Origin: Flavobacterium sp. M31R6
Lineage (GTDB): Bacteria; Bacteroidota; Bacteroidia; Flavobacteriales; Flavobacteriaceae
Assembly: GCF_013284035.1 (NCBI RefSeq)
Contig: NZ_CP054141.1
Location: forward strand, 1,364,001-1,428,000
Direction of reading: 5' to 3'
DNA length: 64,000 bases
Position 1 is the stretch's first letter. Each line of letters starts with the position of its first letter. Under the pieces are notes generated by a model. That model ran no database searches, had not been told where the DNA came from, and saw only the letters and a list, made by a program, of their open reading frames with translations. A program made the position numbers and the translations under genes. Positions 48,144 through 57,046 of this stretch are shown here, in pieces.

Positions 48144-48647
48144 TTACCATTTTGCAAGTGAATCATTGAAAATATCCTGAGTAATTCTTTCGAAAATTTC
48201 TTTGATCGCGGCATCTTTCGTTGCTCCTGTCAATTGCTGGGCAGCAGGAAAGTCATAATAAAACTCAAAAGATTTTTCGAAATCGTCAGCTTCCTTGTTT
48301 TTATTGGTAAATCTAACCATTACTCTAATTTTTAATCGGTTTTGTGCCGCCTTTTGATCGGCAGTTGCAGTCATTGGACTGATGCGGTAATCTGTAATTT
48401 CTCCTTCATACGTCAAATCTCCTCCATTTTTTACTAATTGCAAATTAGTTTGCCCCTGAATCAAATCTTGTAATGTAAGTGTAAAAGTTCGGTCAATTCC
48501 CGGTTCAATCAAATCAGAATTGTTTGGAAAGAAATTTACCTGATACGTTTTGGCATCAATTTTACCAGTTCCTGTAAAGTTATATACAGAACAACTGTTT
48601 AGGATGAATGAACTAATTATTAATAAGAGATAATGTGCTTTTTTCAT
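48144..48647 (-). CDS. lptE: LPS-assembly lipoprotein LptE
   Basis: 167-aa outer-membrane lipoprotein. The signal peptide ends with the lipobox LNSC (C at about 18), followed by SVYNFTGTG. The mature domain has FTLTLQDLIQGQTNL and LTYEGEITDYRISPMTATADQ, as in the Bacteroidota LptE family that plugs LptD. The start is ATG 48647; six more codons upstream are open. It lies 98 bases before the next gene. Confidence 0.85.
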   Translation of the reverse strand: MKKAHYLLLIISSFILNSCSVYNFTGTGKIDAKTYQVNFFPNNSDLIEPGIDRTFTLTLQDLIQGQTNLQLVKNGGDLTYEGEITDYRISPMTATADQKAAQNRLKIRVMVRFTNKNKEADDFEKSFEFYYDFPAAQQLTGATKDAAIKEIFERITQDIFNDSLAKW

Positions 48648-48686
48648 AAAATGTATAAGTTCCAAAATCTAATTTGGTTCAAATTT

Positions 48687-48694
48687 CAAATGTA
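48687..48694 (-). promoter_or_regulatory. Candidate internal promoter box for lptE
   Basis: The minus-strand TACATTTG exactly matches TAnnTTTG 40 bases before the lptE ATG. No -33 TTG is evident. Confidence 0.4.
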
Positions 48695-48746
48695 CAAAAA
48701 TCGAATTAGCGATTTGAAATTTGTTTTTTTGAAATTTTATTTTTTG

Positions 48747-50006
48747 TTATAAATCAAATTGTTTTATTTTTCGATACAAAGTGCGTTCCGAAATACCCAA
48801 TTCATCTGCTGCGGCTTTTCGTTTTCCTTTGTTTTTTTCCAATGATTTTTTAATCATCTCGATTTCTTTTTGTTCGAGTCTCAAGATTTCTTCCTCTTCA
48901 ATGGTTTCGGCCAAAAGGTAATTATTGTTGTCCTGTTCTTCGTAATTCTGTTCTCTATTTGAATTGGATATAAACGAAGTTCTTGGTTCTTCTTCAAAAT
49001 CAATTTCACTGTCCTCTTCCTTGGAACCGTATATTTTTTTGATAAGCGATTTATTGGCTTCCTGAACATTGGAACTGCTATTTTGCATTAATTCCAATGT
49101 CAGTTTTTTCAAATCATGTAAGTCACTTTTCATATCGAAAAGGACTTTGTACAAAATCTCTCTTTCGGTATTAAAATCGCTGTCATTTTTTTTGTCTTTA
49201 ATTACCGATGGTAAATTACTGTCTTCGCTTGGAAGGTAAGTCTGTAAAGTCGCAGCTGTAATGTCTCTATTGGTTTCTAATACCGAAATCTGTTCGGCAA
49301 CATTTCGCAATTGTCTAATATTACCGCTCCAGCGAAACTTTTGCAAAAGCAAAATAGCGGCATCATCCAGTTTCAATGGAGGCATTTTATATTTTTGGGC
49401 AAAATCAGCCACAAATTTTCTGAACAATAAATGGATGTCTTCTTTTCGTTCTCTAAGTGGTGGCAATTGAATGTCAACGGTACTTAAACGATAATATAAA
49501 TCTTCACGAAATTTCCCTTTTTCAATAGCCTTGAATAAATTGACGTTGGTCGCAGCCACGATTCGGACATTCGTTTTTTGAACTTGAGAAGATCCCACTT
49601 TTATGAATTCCCCATTTTCCAAAACACGTAACAAACGCACTTGTGTAGTCAAGGGTAATTCTCCCACTTCATCAAGGAAAATAGTACCACCATTGGCAAC
49701 TTCAAAATACCCTTCACGGGTGCTTGTGGCACCTGTAAAAGCCCCTTTTTCGTGACCAAAAAGTTCACTGTCAATAGTTCCTTCCGGAATTGCTCCACAG
49801 TTTACAGCAATATATTTACCGTGTTTTCGGTGTGATAATGAATGTATAATCCTTGGGATATTCTCTTTTCCTACACCACTTTCTCCAGCCACCAAAACCG
49901 AAATGTCGGTAGGGGCAACCTGAATTGCTTTTTCTATGGCACGATTGAGCTTTGGATCATTTCCAATAATCTCAAAGCGCTGTTTTATTGATTGTACTGT
50001 ATCCAT
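48747..50006 (-). CDS. Sigma-54 dependent transcriptional activator
   Basis: 419-aa bacterial enhancer-binding protein. The AAA+ domain (about residues 10-245) has Walker A GESGVGKE (41-48), the sigma-54 contact loop GAFTGA (88-93), GTIFLDEVGELP and the arginine-finger region FREDLYYRL. The C-terminus is a Fis-type helix-turn-helix (KNKGKRKAAADELGISERTLYRKI). There is no N-terminal receiver or GAF sensor domain; instead a 110-residue polar linker follows the AAA+ domain. Start ATG 50006 is chosen; GTG 50033 would add nine residues. It precedes lptE, with which it is syntenic in flavobacteria. Confidence 0.92.
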   Translation of the reverse strand: MDTVQSIKQRFEIIGNDPKLNRAIEKAIQVAPTDISVLVAGESGVGKENIPRIIHSLSHRKHGKYIAVNCGAIPEGTIDSELFGHEKGAFTGATSTREGYFEVANGGTIFLDEVGELPLTTQVRLLRVLENGEFIKVGSSQVQKTNVRIVAATNVNLFKAIEKGKFREDLYYRLSTVDIQLPPLRERKEDIHLLFRKFVADFAQKYKMPPLKLDDAAILLLQKFRWSGNIRQLRNVAEQISVLETNRDITAATLQTYLPSEDSNLPSVIKDKKNDSDFNTEREILYKVLFDMKSDLHDLKKLTLELMQNSSSNVQEANKSLIKKIYGSKEEDSEIDFEEEPRTSFISNSNREQNYEEQDNNNYLLAETIEEEEILRLEQKEIEMIKKSLEKNKGKRKAAADELGISERTLYRKIKQFDL

Positions 50007-50119
50007 TTGCTTTTTTTCTAACACAGATTTCACAGATTGTCACAAATTAAAAATCTCTGAAAATTTTCCTGATTATTAAAATTGAAATTTGATTGAATAA
50101 CTGTTCGATTCTTTTTCTA

Positions 50120-50263
50120 CTATTGAGGCTTTGTTAGCGTATCTTTTTGGATAGCTGTTTTTTCAACTTTGTGTTTTGGGAAATAAGTTCTAATGACATA
50201 GAATGTTGTTCCAAAAGCAATAATAAAAGTAATCAAAGCGATAAGTATATTTTTTTTGGTCAT
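50120..50263 (-). CDS. Small single-helix membrane protein, 47 aa
   Basis: ATG at 50263-50261 opens a 47-codon frame: start MTKKNILIALITF, a hydrophobic helix (about residues 5-24), then a basic polar tail ending TLTKPQ. An A-rich leader (AAATTAAAATTATT) precedes the ATG, the usual flavobacterial pattern. It is a bitopic inner-membrane protein of unknown role, between the sigma-54 activator and the GxxExxY unit. Confidence 0.6.
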   Translation of the reverse strand: MTKKNILIALITFIIAFGTTFYVIRTYFPKHKVEKTAIQKDTLTKPQ

Positions 50264-50321
50264 AATAATTTTAATTTTTGAAACTCTTTCTTAGGTGCTA
50301 ATTAAGAAAAGTGATTTTTTT

Positions 50322-50811
50322 GCCACAGATTAAAAAGATTTTCACAGATTCTTTATTGTTTTCATAAAGCGTATCTCTTGTATTCTAATGATTTGGTTTG
50401 GAAATTAACCATTAATCCAATTTCTGAATTGGCTAATTTTAAATAATTTAATATTTGTGCAATATGCTCGTTAGAGAATTCTTTTACAGCTTTTACTTCT
50501 AGAATTATATCTTCATTCACTATGAAGTCTGCATAAAATTTATGGGGTAAAATTTTACCTTTATAATCAATTACAAATTCTTTTTCTCTTTCAAATGGAA
50601 TATTATTTTCTTTGAATTCTATTTCTAAAGCATCTTTGTAAATGATTTCTAGTAAACCAGGTCCCAGAGTTCTATGAACTTCCATACAAATTCCAATAAT
50701 TTTATAAGTTTCTTCTTCCCTGTAGCCGTTCATAATGTTTTATTTTTTTGCTCAGATTAAAAAGATTAAAAGGATTTCAAAAAAATCTGTGAAAATCTTT
50801 TTAATCTGTGG
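50322..50811. repeat. 29-bp perfect inverted repeats enclosing the GxxExxY gene
   Basis: The left arm 50322-50350 (begins GCCACAGATTAAAAAG) and the right arm 50783-50811 are exact reverse complements over 29 bases. A shorter imperfect copy lies at 50753-50780, and a decayed relative at about 50028-50070 (CACAGATTTCACAGATT). The 490-bp unit contains only the GxxExxY gene. CACAGATT-type repeats are common in Flavobacterium intergenic DNA. Confidence 0.85.
50362..50733 (-). CDS. GxxExxY family protein (PD-(D/E)XK-like)
   Basis: 123-aa protein with the motif G26-L-L-E29-I-I-Y32 that names the family, preceded by the EVHRTLGPG helix. A nuclease-like core follows: D69 in YADFIV and E79-V-K81 in ILEVKAV, the PD-(D/E)XK arrangement. 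The C-terminal helix is QILNYLKLA. Such proteins are widespread, small and of unknown biochemical role. The gene is bracketed by perfect inverted repeats and breaks the expected miaB-sigma54 activator adjacency, suggesting it moves or spreads as a unit. Confidence 0.9.
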   Translation of the reverse strand: MNGYREEETYKIIGICMEVHRTLGPGLLEIIYKDALEIEFKENNIPFEREKEFVIDYKGKILPHKFYADFIVNEDIILEVKAVKEFSNEHIAQILNYLKLANSEIGLMVNFQTKSLEYKRYAL

Positions 50812-50820
50812 CCAAAATTC

Positions 50821-52266
50821 TTAATTCATATCACTCAATCCAACCGCTTCTCCTTTCAGAGTTCCAGAGGTGCAAGAATTAATTTTTACATTCACAAAAT
50901 CACCAATCTTATAATTCTCTTTTGGGAAAACGACAGTTATGCTTTGTGAATTTCTACCAGAAAACTCCTCAGTAGATTTTTTCGAAACTTTCTCAACCAA
51001 AACTTCCACTGTTTTGCCAATAAATTCCTCAGAACGAATCCAAGCATGTTTTTGTTGTAAATCGACAATTTCCTGCAGTCTTCTTGCTTTAGTTTCTTCA
51101 GGAACATCATCTTCCATTTTTCTTCCCGCCAAAGTTCCAGGACGTTCGGAATAGCTGTACATATAACCAAAATTATATTTTACATATTCCATCAAACTCA
51201 AGGTGTCTTTATGGTCTTCTTCCGTTTCTGTCGGAAAGCCCGAAATCATGTCTTGAGTAATGGCAACATTTGGAATGATAGAACGAATCTTATCAATCAA
51301 AGCCATATATTCTTCTCTGGTATGCAAACGATTCATTTCTTTCAAGATTCGATTACTGCCCGATTGTACCGGTAAGTGTATGTGTTTGCAAATGTTAGGA
51401 TATTTCGCAATAACGTGCAAAATACTTTCGTGCATATCCTGAGGATTTGAAGTCGAAAAACGAATACGCATTTTTGGGAAACCAACGGCTACCATTTCCA
51501 GTAATTGGTCAAAATCCACCGCTGTTGCTTTTTGCATTTCAGTAGCATTGACAAAATCCTTTTTCAAACCGCCGCCATACCATAAATAACTATCAACGTT
51601 TTGACCTAAAAGTGTAATTTCCTTAAATCCTTTGCTCCACAAATCCTGAATTTCGTTTATAATACTTTGTGGTTCGCGACTGCGCTCACGCCCGCGGGTA
51701 AAAGGCACCACGCAAAATGTACACATATTATCGCAACCTCTCGTGATAGAAACCAAAGCCGTAATTCCGTTGCTCATCAATCGAACTGGTGAAATATCAC
51801 CATAGGTTTCCTCTTTGGACAAAATTACATTGATAGCATCGCGACCTTCTTCGACCTCACTTAATAAATTAGGTAAATCTTTGTATGCATCAGGTCCCAC
51901 AACTAGATCTACAATTTTCTCTTCGTCAAGAAATTTTTCTTTCAAACGTTCCGCCATACATCCCAAAACTCCAACTTTCATCTTCGGATTGGTGCGTTTT
52001 ACCGCATTGTATTTCTCCAGGCGTTTGCGAATTGTTTGTTCCGCTTTGTCCCGAATAGAACAGGTATTTACTAAAACTAAATCCGCCTCTTCCAAAACTG
52101 AAGTGGTATTGTAACCACCATCAGACAATATGGAAGCCACAATCTCGCTGTCCGAAAAATTCATCGCACAGCCATAGCTTTCTATAAAAAGTTTTTTTGT
52201 ATTCTCTGGTTTATGTTCTAGAACAAGGCTATTCCCTTGTTTGCTTTCTTCAATTATCTTTTCCAT
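50821..52266 (-). CDS. miaB: tRNA-2-methylthio-N6-dimethylallyladenosine synthase MiaB
   Basis: Radical-SAM methylthiotransferase modifying i6A37 of tRNAs. The 481-aa protein has the N-terminal UPF0004 domain with C33, C69 and C103 for the auxiliary cluster, the radical-SAM motif C178xxxC182xxC185 (RGCDNMCTFC), and a C-terminal TRAM domain (about 410-475). Full length. A TATCTTTG promoter lies just upstream. The right arm of the inverted repeat starts 10 bases beyond its stop. Confidence 0.97.
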   Translation of the reverse strand: MEKIIEESKQGNSLVLEHKPENTKKLFIESYGCAMNFSDSEIVASILSDGGYNTTSVLEEADLVLVNTCSIRDKAEQTIRKRLEKYNAVKRTNPKMKVGVLGCMAERLKEKFLDEEKIVDLVVGPDAYKDLPNLLSEVEEGRDAINVILSKEETYGDISPVRLMSNGITALVSITRGCDNMCTFCVVPFTRGRERSREPQSIINEIQDLWSKGFKEITLLGQNVDSYLWYGGGLKKDFVNATEMQKATAVDFDQLLEMVAVGFPKMRIRFSTSNPQDMHESILHVIAKYPNICKHIHLPVQSGSNRILKEMNRLHTREEYMALIDKIRSIIPNVAITQDMISGFPTETEEDHKDTLSLMEYVKYNFGYMYSYSERPGTLAGRKMEDDVPEETKARRLQEIVDLQQKHAWIRSEEFIGKTVEVLVEKVSKKSTEEFSGRNSQSITVVFPKENYKIGDFVNVKINSCTSGTLKGEAVGLSDMN

Positions 52267-52283
52267 ATGGCATTTTCAAAGCG

Positions 52284-52315
52284 CAAAGATAAGGGAAATA
52301 CAGTGATTATGACAA
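52284..52315 (-). promoter_or_regulatory. miaB promoter
   Basis: On the minus strand TATCTTTG (52291-52284) is an exact TAnnTTTG box, with TTG (52315-52313) 21 bases upstream. The ATG is 18 bases downstream of the box. Confidence 0.65.
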
Positions 52316-52382
52316 GATGTCAGCCGAAGAATTAACAACTTTTTAAGTCCTTCCAAATTCTGATAATTTAGTGAAGTTGTAA

Positions 52383-52470
52383 GGGAGCTAATTCCCGCTT
52401 TTCATTTCAAACGAAGTTCGCTGAACTCCTACGAAAATAAAGGTATAGTGATGTAATCGGGGCTAAGGCA
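52383..52470 (-). repeat. Degenerate intergenic repeat between miaB and glpD
   Basis: Reverse strand begins TGCCTTAGCCCCGATTACAT and ends GCGGGAATTAGCTCCC, the same framing as the copy at 44361, with a TTCGTAGGAGTTCAGCGAAC centre. No gene lies in 52316-52518. Confidence 0.55.
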
Positions 52471-52518
52471 GTCATTTTTATAGCTGTATTTTATCTTAAA
52501 GAATGAGTTTGATATGCT

Positions 52519-54102
52519 TTATGGAACCCGAAACTCTTTCAAAAGAAAACCATTAGCTACAGTTTTAAATTCGGCCAATTGATTTTGAATCCAGTTTTCG
52601 TCATGGCCTAATTCTTTTGCCATTAAACGAGCTACTTTGTCTGCACAAGAAATTGCAACCCGTGCGTCCAAAAATAACAATCGAACCCTTCTCGCCAAAA
52701 CATCCTCAACAGTGGTTGCCATCTCTTCTCGAATTGCCCAGACAACTTCGGCTAAAGTGTAATTGTAATCAGGATGTAGTTTTTCCTTTAGTTCGGGCTC
52801 GTTTTCTTGCAGTTGAAGAATGGCTTTGCTGTCCGTGCCATAAATGAATAAATGATTTTCAAAATCTTCAGCACTATTTTTTTTGTTTCCATGAATAGCC
52901 AAATGTTCGGTTATACATTTATTTGGGCTTAATTGATGTACAGCAATGGCTTTGTTGACGATTTCTTCGGCAATTTTGCGGTAGGTTGTCCATTTTCCAC
53001 CCGTGATGGTGATTAACCCGGTTTCGGAAACAATTATTTTGTGGCTTCTGGAAAGTTCTTTGGTGCTTTGCCCTTTTTTATCGGGTGCTGCCAAAGGCCT
53101 GAGACCTGCAAAAACCGAAAGTACATCGGCTCGTGTTGGATTTTTGGTTAAGTATCTTTGCGCTGTTTCCAATACGAATTCAATTTCTTTTTCTAATGCT
53201 ATTGGTTCAATATTTGATTTTTTGACCAAAGTATCCGTGGTACCCACAACAATTTTGTCGTGCCAAGGAACAGCAAAAAGCACTCTTCCGTCACTCGTCT
53301 TCGGAATCATTAATGCATAATCACCCGGTAAAAAAGATTTGTCAAATACTAAATGAATACCCTGGCTGGGAACGATATATTTTTTATAAACCGTATCATT
53401 CATTTTCATGATGGCATTCGTGAATACACCAGTTGCATTAATCACGACCTTGCCTTGTATAGTATATTCCTCTCCTGATTCTTGATCAGTAGCTTTGACG
53501 CCTGTGACTTGGTTTTCGACATCTTTTATTAATTGGACAACTTTAAAATGATTAAGCACGCAAGCTCCTTTTTCGAGGGCTGTTTGCGCCAGATTTATGG
53601 CCAATCGAGAGTCATCAAACTGCCCATCATGATACAGTACGCCACTTTGTAATCCGTTTGGTTCAAGGGAAGGAATTAATTCCAATGTTTTTTTCTTGGA
53701 TAAATATTTAGAACTTCCGAGGCTTAATCTGGCAGATAATAAATCATAGAATTTTAAACCAAGGGTATAAAAATAACCTCCCCACCAGTTGTAATTTGGG
53801 ATAATGAACGATTCATTTTTGACCAAATGTCCTGCATTCTTTTCCATTAAGCCTCTTTCTTTTAGCGCTTCAATGACTAAGGAGAGATTGCCTTGTTCTA
53901 GATAACGAACACCTCCGTGAACTAATTTGGTGCTTCTGCTTGAGGTGCCTTTTGCAAAATCCACCGCTTCGAGAAGTATTGTTTTGAAACCTCGGCTTGC
54001 CGCATCTACTGCAACTCCGAGTCCATTGGCACCTCCTCCAATAATGATGAAGTCCCAAGCTTGGTTCTGTTTTAATTTTTGTAGCTGTTCAGTTCGGTTC
54101 AT
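52519..54102 (-). CDS. glpD: FAD-dependent glycerol-3-phosphate dehydrogenase
   Basis: Membrane-peripheral flavoprotein oxidising sn-glycerol 3-phosphate to dihydroxyacetone phosphate and feeding the quinone pool. The 527-aa protein has the N-terminal FAD Rossmann motif IIGGGANGLGVAVDAASRG, the substrate region TSSRSTKLVHGGVRYLE, VNATGVF, and ITGGKWTTYRKIAEE near 350. The C-terminal domain holds EMATTVEDVLARR. No glpF or glpK is adjacent. The stop is followed by a repeat element; it is divergent from topA. Confidence 0.95.
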   Translation of the reverse strand: MNRTEQLQKLKQNQAWDFIIIGGGANGLGVAVDAASRGFKTILLEAVDFAKGTSSRSTKLVHGGVRYLEQGNLSLVIEALKERGLMEKNAGHLVKNESFIIPNYNWWGGYFYTLGLKFYDLLSARLSLGSSKYLSKKKTLELIPSLEPNGLQSGVLYHDGQFDDSRLAINLAQTALEKGACVLNHFKVVQLIKDVENQVTGVKATDQESGEEYTIQGKVVINATGVFTNAIMKMNDTVYKKYIVPSQGIHLVFDKSFLPGDYALMIPKTSDGRVLFAVPWHDKIVVGTTDTLVKKSNIEPIALEKEIEFVLETAQRYLTKNPTRADVLSVFAGLRPLAAPDKKGQSTKELSRSHKIIVSETGLITITGGKWTTYRKIAEEIVNKAIAVHQLSPNKCITEHLAIHGNKKNSAEDFENHLFIYGTDSKAILQLQENEPELKEKLHPDYNYTLAEVVWAIREEMATTVEDVLARRVRLLFLDARVAISCADKVARLMAKELGHDENWIQNQLAEFKTVANGFLLKEFRVP

Positions 54103-54203
54103 TATATAATTTTGCAGGTTTGATCTGGTCTCTTGTAGTAAATTTAACCAAATAATTAAATGGATTTACTTTTTGAAAAATTAAATGTAATTTTCTTTTT
54201 TAT

Positions 54204-54219
54204 ACCTATATATATAGGT
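54204..54219. promoter_or_regulatory. 16-bp perfect palindrome in the glpD-topA divergent region
   Basis: ACCTATAT/ATATAGGT is an exact 16-base palindrome 102 bases upstream of the glpD ATG and 220 before topA. It could be an operator for a dimeric regulator. The surrounding 54103-54391 is AT-rich with no gene. Confidence 0.4.
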
Positions 54220-54391
54220 GAAATGAAATTGTTGTTTTATTGTTTTAAAGGTGTTTTTTGTATTTGATGGTTTTGTCTATTTCAGGTTAAAGTTGGGATT
54301 ACATCATTATAGACTGATGAAAATAGATGTGCTTTGTGTTGTTGAATTCGTTCATTTACCGATTTAATTAGTTTTTAAAATCAATGAAAGG

Positions 54392-54420
54392 TTGATATTT
54401 AAAAAAAAAAATTACTTTTG
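54392..54420 (+). promoter_or_regulatory. topA promoter
   Basis: TTG (54392-54394), 18-base spacer, TACTTTTG (54413-54420): both elements match the flavobacterial consensus. The predicted leader is about 14 bases. Confidence 0.75.
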
Positions 54421-54439
54421 CGATTCAAACAATAGCAAA

Positions 54440-56974
54440 ATGGCAAAGAATTTAGTGATAGTTGAGTCCCCTGCAAAGGCAAAAACAATCGAAAAATTTC
54501 TAGGAAGTGATTATCAGGTAGAATCTAGTTACGGGCATATTGCCGACTTACCTTCTAAGGAAATTGGTGTTGATGTCGAAAATGGATTTAAACCCAAATA
54601 CGAAGTTTCCTCGGATAAAAAAGCATTGGTATCCAAATTAAAAACTTTAGCTAAAAATGCCGACATGGTATGGTTAGCGAGTGATGAGGACCGCGAGGGA
54701 GAAGCTATTTCTTGGCACTTGGCGGAAGAATTAAAACTTAAAAAAGAAAAAACTAAGCGTATTGTTTTTCATGAAATTACCAAAACGGCTATTCTCAAAG
54801 CCATTGAAAAACCACGCGAAATCGATTATAATTTAGTTAATGCACAACAAGCGCGAAGAGTTTTGGATCGTTTGGTTGGATATGAATTGTCACCGGTTCT
54901 TTGGAGAAAAGTAAAAGGTGGTTTATCTGCAGGACGTGTGCAATCGGTTTCTGTTCGATTGATTGTGGAAAGAGAACGTGAAATTCAAAACTTTACTGCT
55001 GTGGCAACTTATTCGGTTGTGGCGGAGTTTACAAATGAAGCTGGTAAGACTTTTAAAGCCAAACTTCCAAAAAATTTCAATACAAAGAAAGAAGCCGAAG
55101 ATTTTTTAAAGCAAAATATCGGTTCTACATATAAGGTAGCGGACTTAGAGACTAAGCCTACCAAAAAATCACCAACGGCTCCTTTTACGACTTCGACTTT
55201 GCAACAAGAAGCTGCAAGGAAATTGTATTTGCCTGTTGGAATCACAATGCAATTGGCGCAACGATTGTATGAGGCTGGACTTATTACCTATATGAGAACA
55301 GACAGTGTGAATTTGTCTAAAGAGGCGATGGATGCAGCTCAGGCTGAAATTATCAAATCGTATGGGAAAGAGTTTTCTAACCCAAGAGTTTTTGCTAATA
55401 AAAGTAAAGGGGCGCAAGAAGCTCACGAAGCAATTCGTCCGACCGATATGTCACTTCATACGGTAAATATTGACCGAGATCAAGCGCGTTTATATGATTT
55501 GATTTGGAAAAGGACTTTGGCTTCTCAAATGAGTGATGCCAAATTGGAACGTACCAATGTAAAAATAGAAGCCAATAATCATGGTGAAATATTTACTGCT
55601 TCAGGTGAGGTTTTGCTTTTTGAAGGGTTTTTGAAAGTGTATCTTGAAGGACATGATGATGAAGAGGAAGAGCAGGAAGGTTTGTTACCTGCCTTGAAAG
55701 TGAATGAAAAATTACAAAACAATTTTATTACTGCAACCGAAAGATATTCAAGAGCTGCGGCAAGATATACAGAGGCTTCTTTGGTAAAAAAATTGGAAGA
55801 ATTAGGTATTGGCCGTCCTTCTACTTATGCGCCAACTATTTCGACTATTATCAACAGAAATTATGTTGAGAAAGGAAATCTTGAAGGGTTAGAGAGAAAT
55901 TATACTCAGTTGACTTTGCAATCTGGGAAATTAGCAGAGAAGTTGCTTAAGGAAAATACAGGTTCTGATAAAGGAAAATTAGTTCCCACAGATATTGGAA
56001 CAATTGTTACTGATTTCTTGGTAAAGAATTTTGGGAATATTTTGGATTATAATTTTACTGCAAAAGTCGAGCAGGATTTTGATGAAATTGCCGAAGGAAA
56101 TATTGAGTGGACAAAGATGATGCAGGAGTTCTACGATAAATTTCATCCAACAGTTAAAGATGTCGAAGCCAATGCTGATAGAGAAAGTGGAGAACGAATA
56201 TTGGGAATTGATCCAGAATCAGGGAAGCCAGTTTCGGTTCGCTTGGGTAAATTTGGACCAATGGCTCAAATTGGTGATGCTGAAGATGAAGATAAAAAAT
56301 TTGCGAGTCTTAGACACGAACAAAATATAGGTAATATTACCTTAGAAGATGCTTTGAATTTATTTTTGCTTCCAAAAAACTTGGGTATATATAAAGGAGA
56401 AGAGGTCGAAGTGAGTAATGGTCGTTATGGACCATATGTACGACATGGAAGTGTTTTCATCTCTTTACCTAGAGGGGAAGATCCTTTGGATGTTTCGATG
56501 GTTAGGGCTCAGGAATTAATTGACGAAAAAGCTGTCGCAGATGCTCCAATTGCTGTTTATAAAGGAGAAGGAGTTCAAAAAGGCACTGGTCGTTTCGGTC
56601 CTTTTATCAAATGGAATGGAATTTTTATAAATGTAAGTAAGAAATATAATTTTGATAATTTATCTCAGTCGGATATACAAGAATTGATTGAGGATAAATT
56701 ACAGAAGAATATTGATAAAGTCCTTCACAATTGGGAGGAAGAAGGAATATTAGTTGAGAAGGCACGTTGGGGTCGTTCGGTTATAACGAAAGGCAAGATA
56801 AAAATTGAATTAAGTAAAGATGTTGATGCAACAAAGTTAACATTGGCTGAAGTTCAAGAAATGATTGCAAAGAAAACACCAGCCAAGAAAACACCGGCCA
56901 AAAAAGTTGCTGCCAAAAAAACAACTGCTGCGAAGAAACCCGCCGTTAAAAAAGCAGTAGCCAAAAAGAAATAA
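54440..56974 (+). CDS. topA: DNA topoisomerase I
   Basis: Type IA topoisomerase relaxing negative supercoils, 844 aa. The N-terminal Toprim domain has VIVESPAKAKTIEKFLG and SDEDREGEAISWHL. The catalytic tyrosine is in GLITYMRTDS near residue 283. Then follow three C-terminal repeats of the type GKFGPMAQIG, GRYGPYVRHG and GRFGPFIKWNG instead of Cys4 zinc fingers. The last 35 residues are a Lys/Ala/Pro tail of KKTPAKK-type repeats. The start is ATG 54440; an upstream ATG at 54392 overlaps the promoter. An arginase-fold gene follows after 72 bases. Confidence 0.96.
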   Translation: MAKNLVIVESPAKAKTIEKFLGSDYQVESSYGHIADLPSKEIGVDVENGFKPKYEVSSDKKALVSKLKTLAKNADMVWLASDEDREGEAISWHLAEELKLKKEKTKRIVFHEITKTAILKAIEKPREIDYNLVNAQQARRVLDRLVGYELSPVLWRKVKGGLSAGRVQSVSVRLIVEREREIQNFTAVATYSVVAEFTNEAGKTFKAKLPKNFNTKKEAEDFLKQNIGSTYKVADLETKPTKKSPTAPFTTSTLQQEAARKLYLPVGITMQLAQRLYEAGLITYMRTDSVNLSKEAMDAAQAEIIKSYGKEFSNPRVFANKSKGAQEAHEAIRPTDMSLHTVNIDRDQARLYDLIWKRTLASQMSDAKLERTNVKIEANNHGEIFTASGEVLLFEGFLKVYLEGHDDEEEEQEGLLPALKVNEKLQNNFITATERYSRAAARYTEASLVKKLEELGIGRPSTYAPTISTIINRNYVEKGNLEGLERNYTQLTLQSGKLAEKLLKENTGSDKGKLVPTDIGTIVTDFLVKNFGNILDYNFTAKVEQDFDEIAEGNIEWTKMMQEFYDKFHPTVKDVEANADRESGERILGIDPESGKPVSVRLGKFGPMAQIGDAEDEDKKFASLRHEQNIGNITLEDALNLFLLPKNLGIYKGEEVEVSNGRYGPYVRHGSVFISLPRGEDPLDVSMVRAQELIDEKAVADAPIAVYKGEGVQKGTGRFGPFIKWNGIFINVSKKYNFDNLSQSDIQELIEDKLQKNIDKVLHNWEEEGILVEKARWGRSVITKGKIKIELSKDVDATKLTLAEVQEMIAKKTPAKKTPAKKVAAKKTTAAKKPAVKKAVAKKK

Positions 56975-57046
56975 AGAATTAAATTCAATTAGTCCTCATT
57001 TTTTCTTTCGTAGAAACTAATGTAGGAGAGGTAAAAGAAGCAAAAA

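Noticed and set aside
50028..50820. CACAGATT repeats as a CRISPR array
   Set aside because: Units are irregular in spacing, inverted rather than direct, and no unique spacers or cas genes are present.
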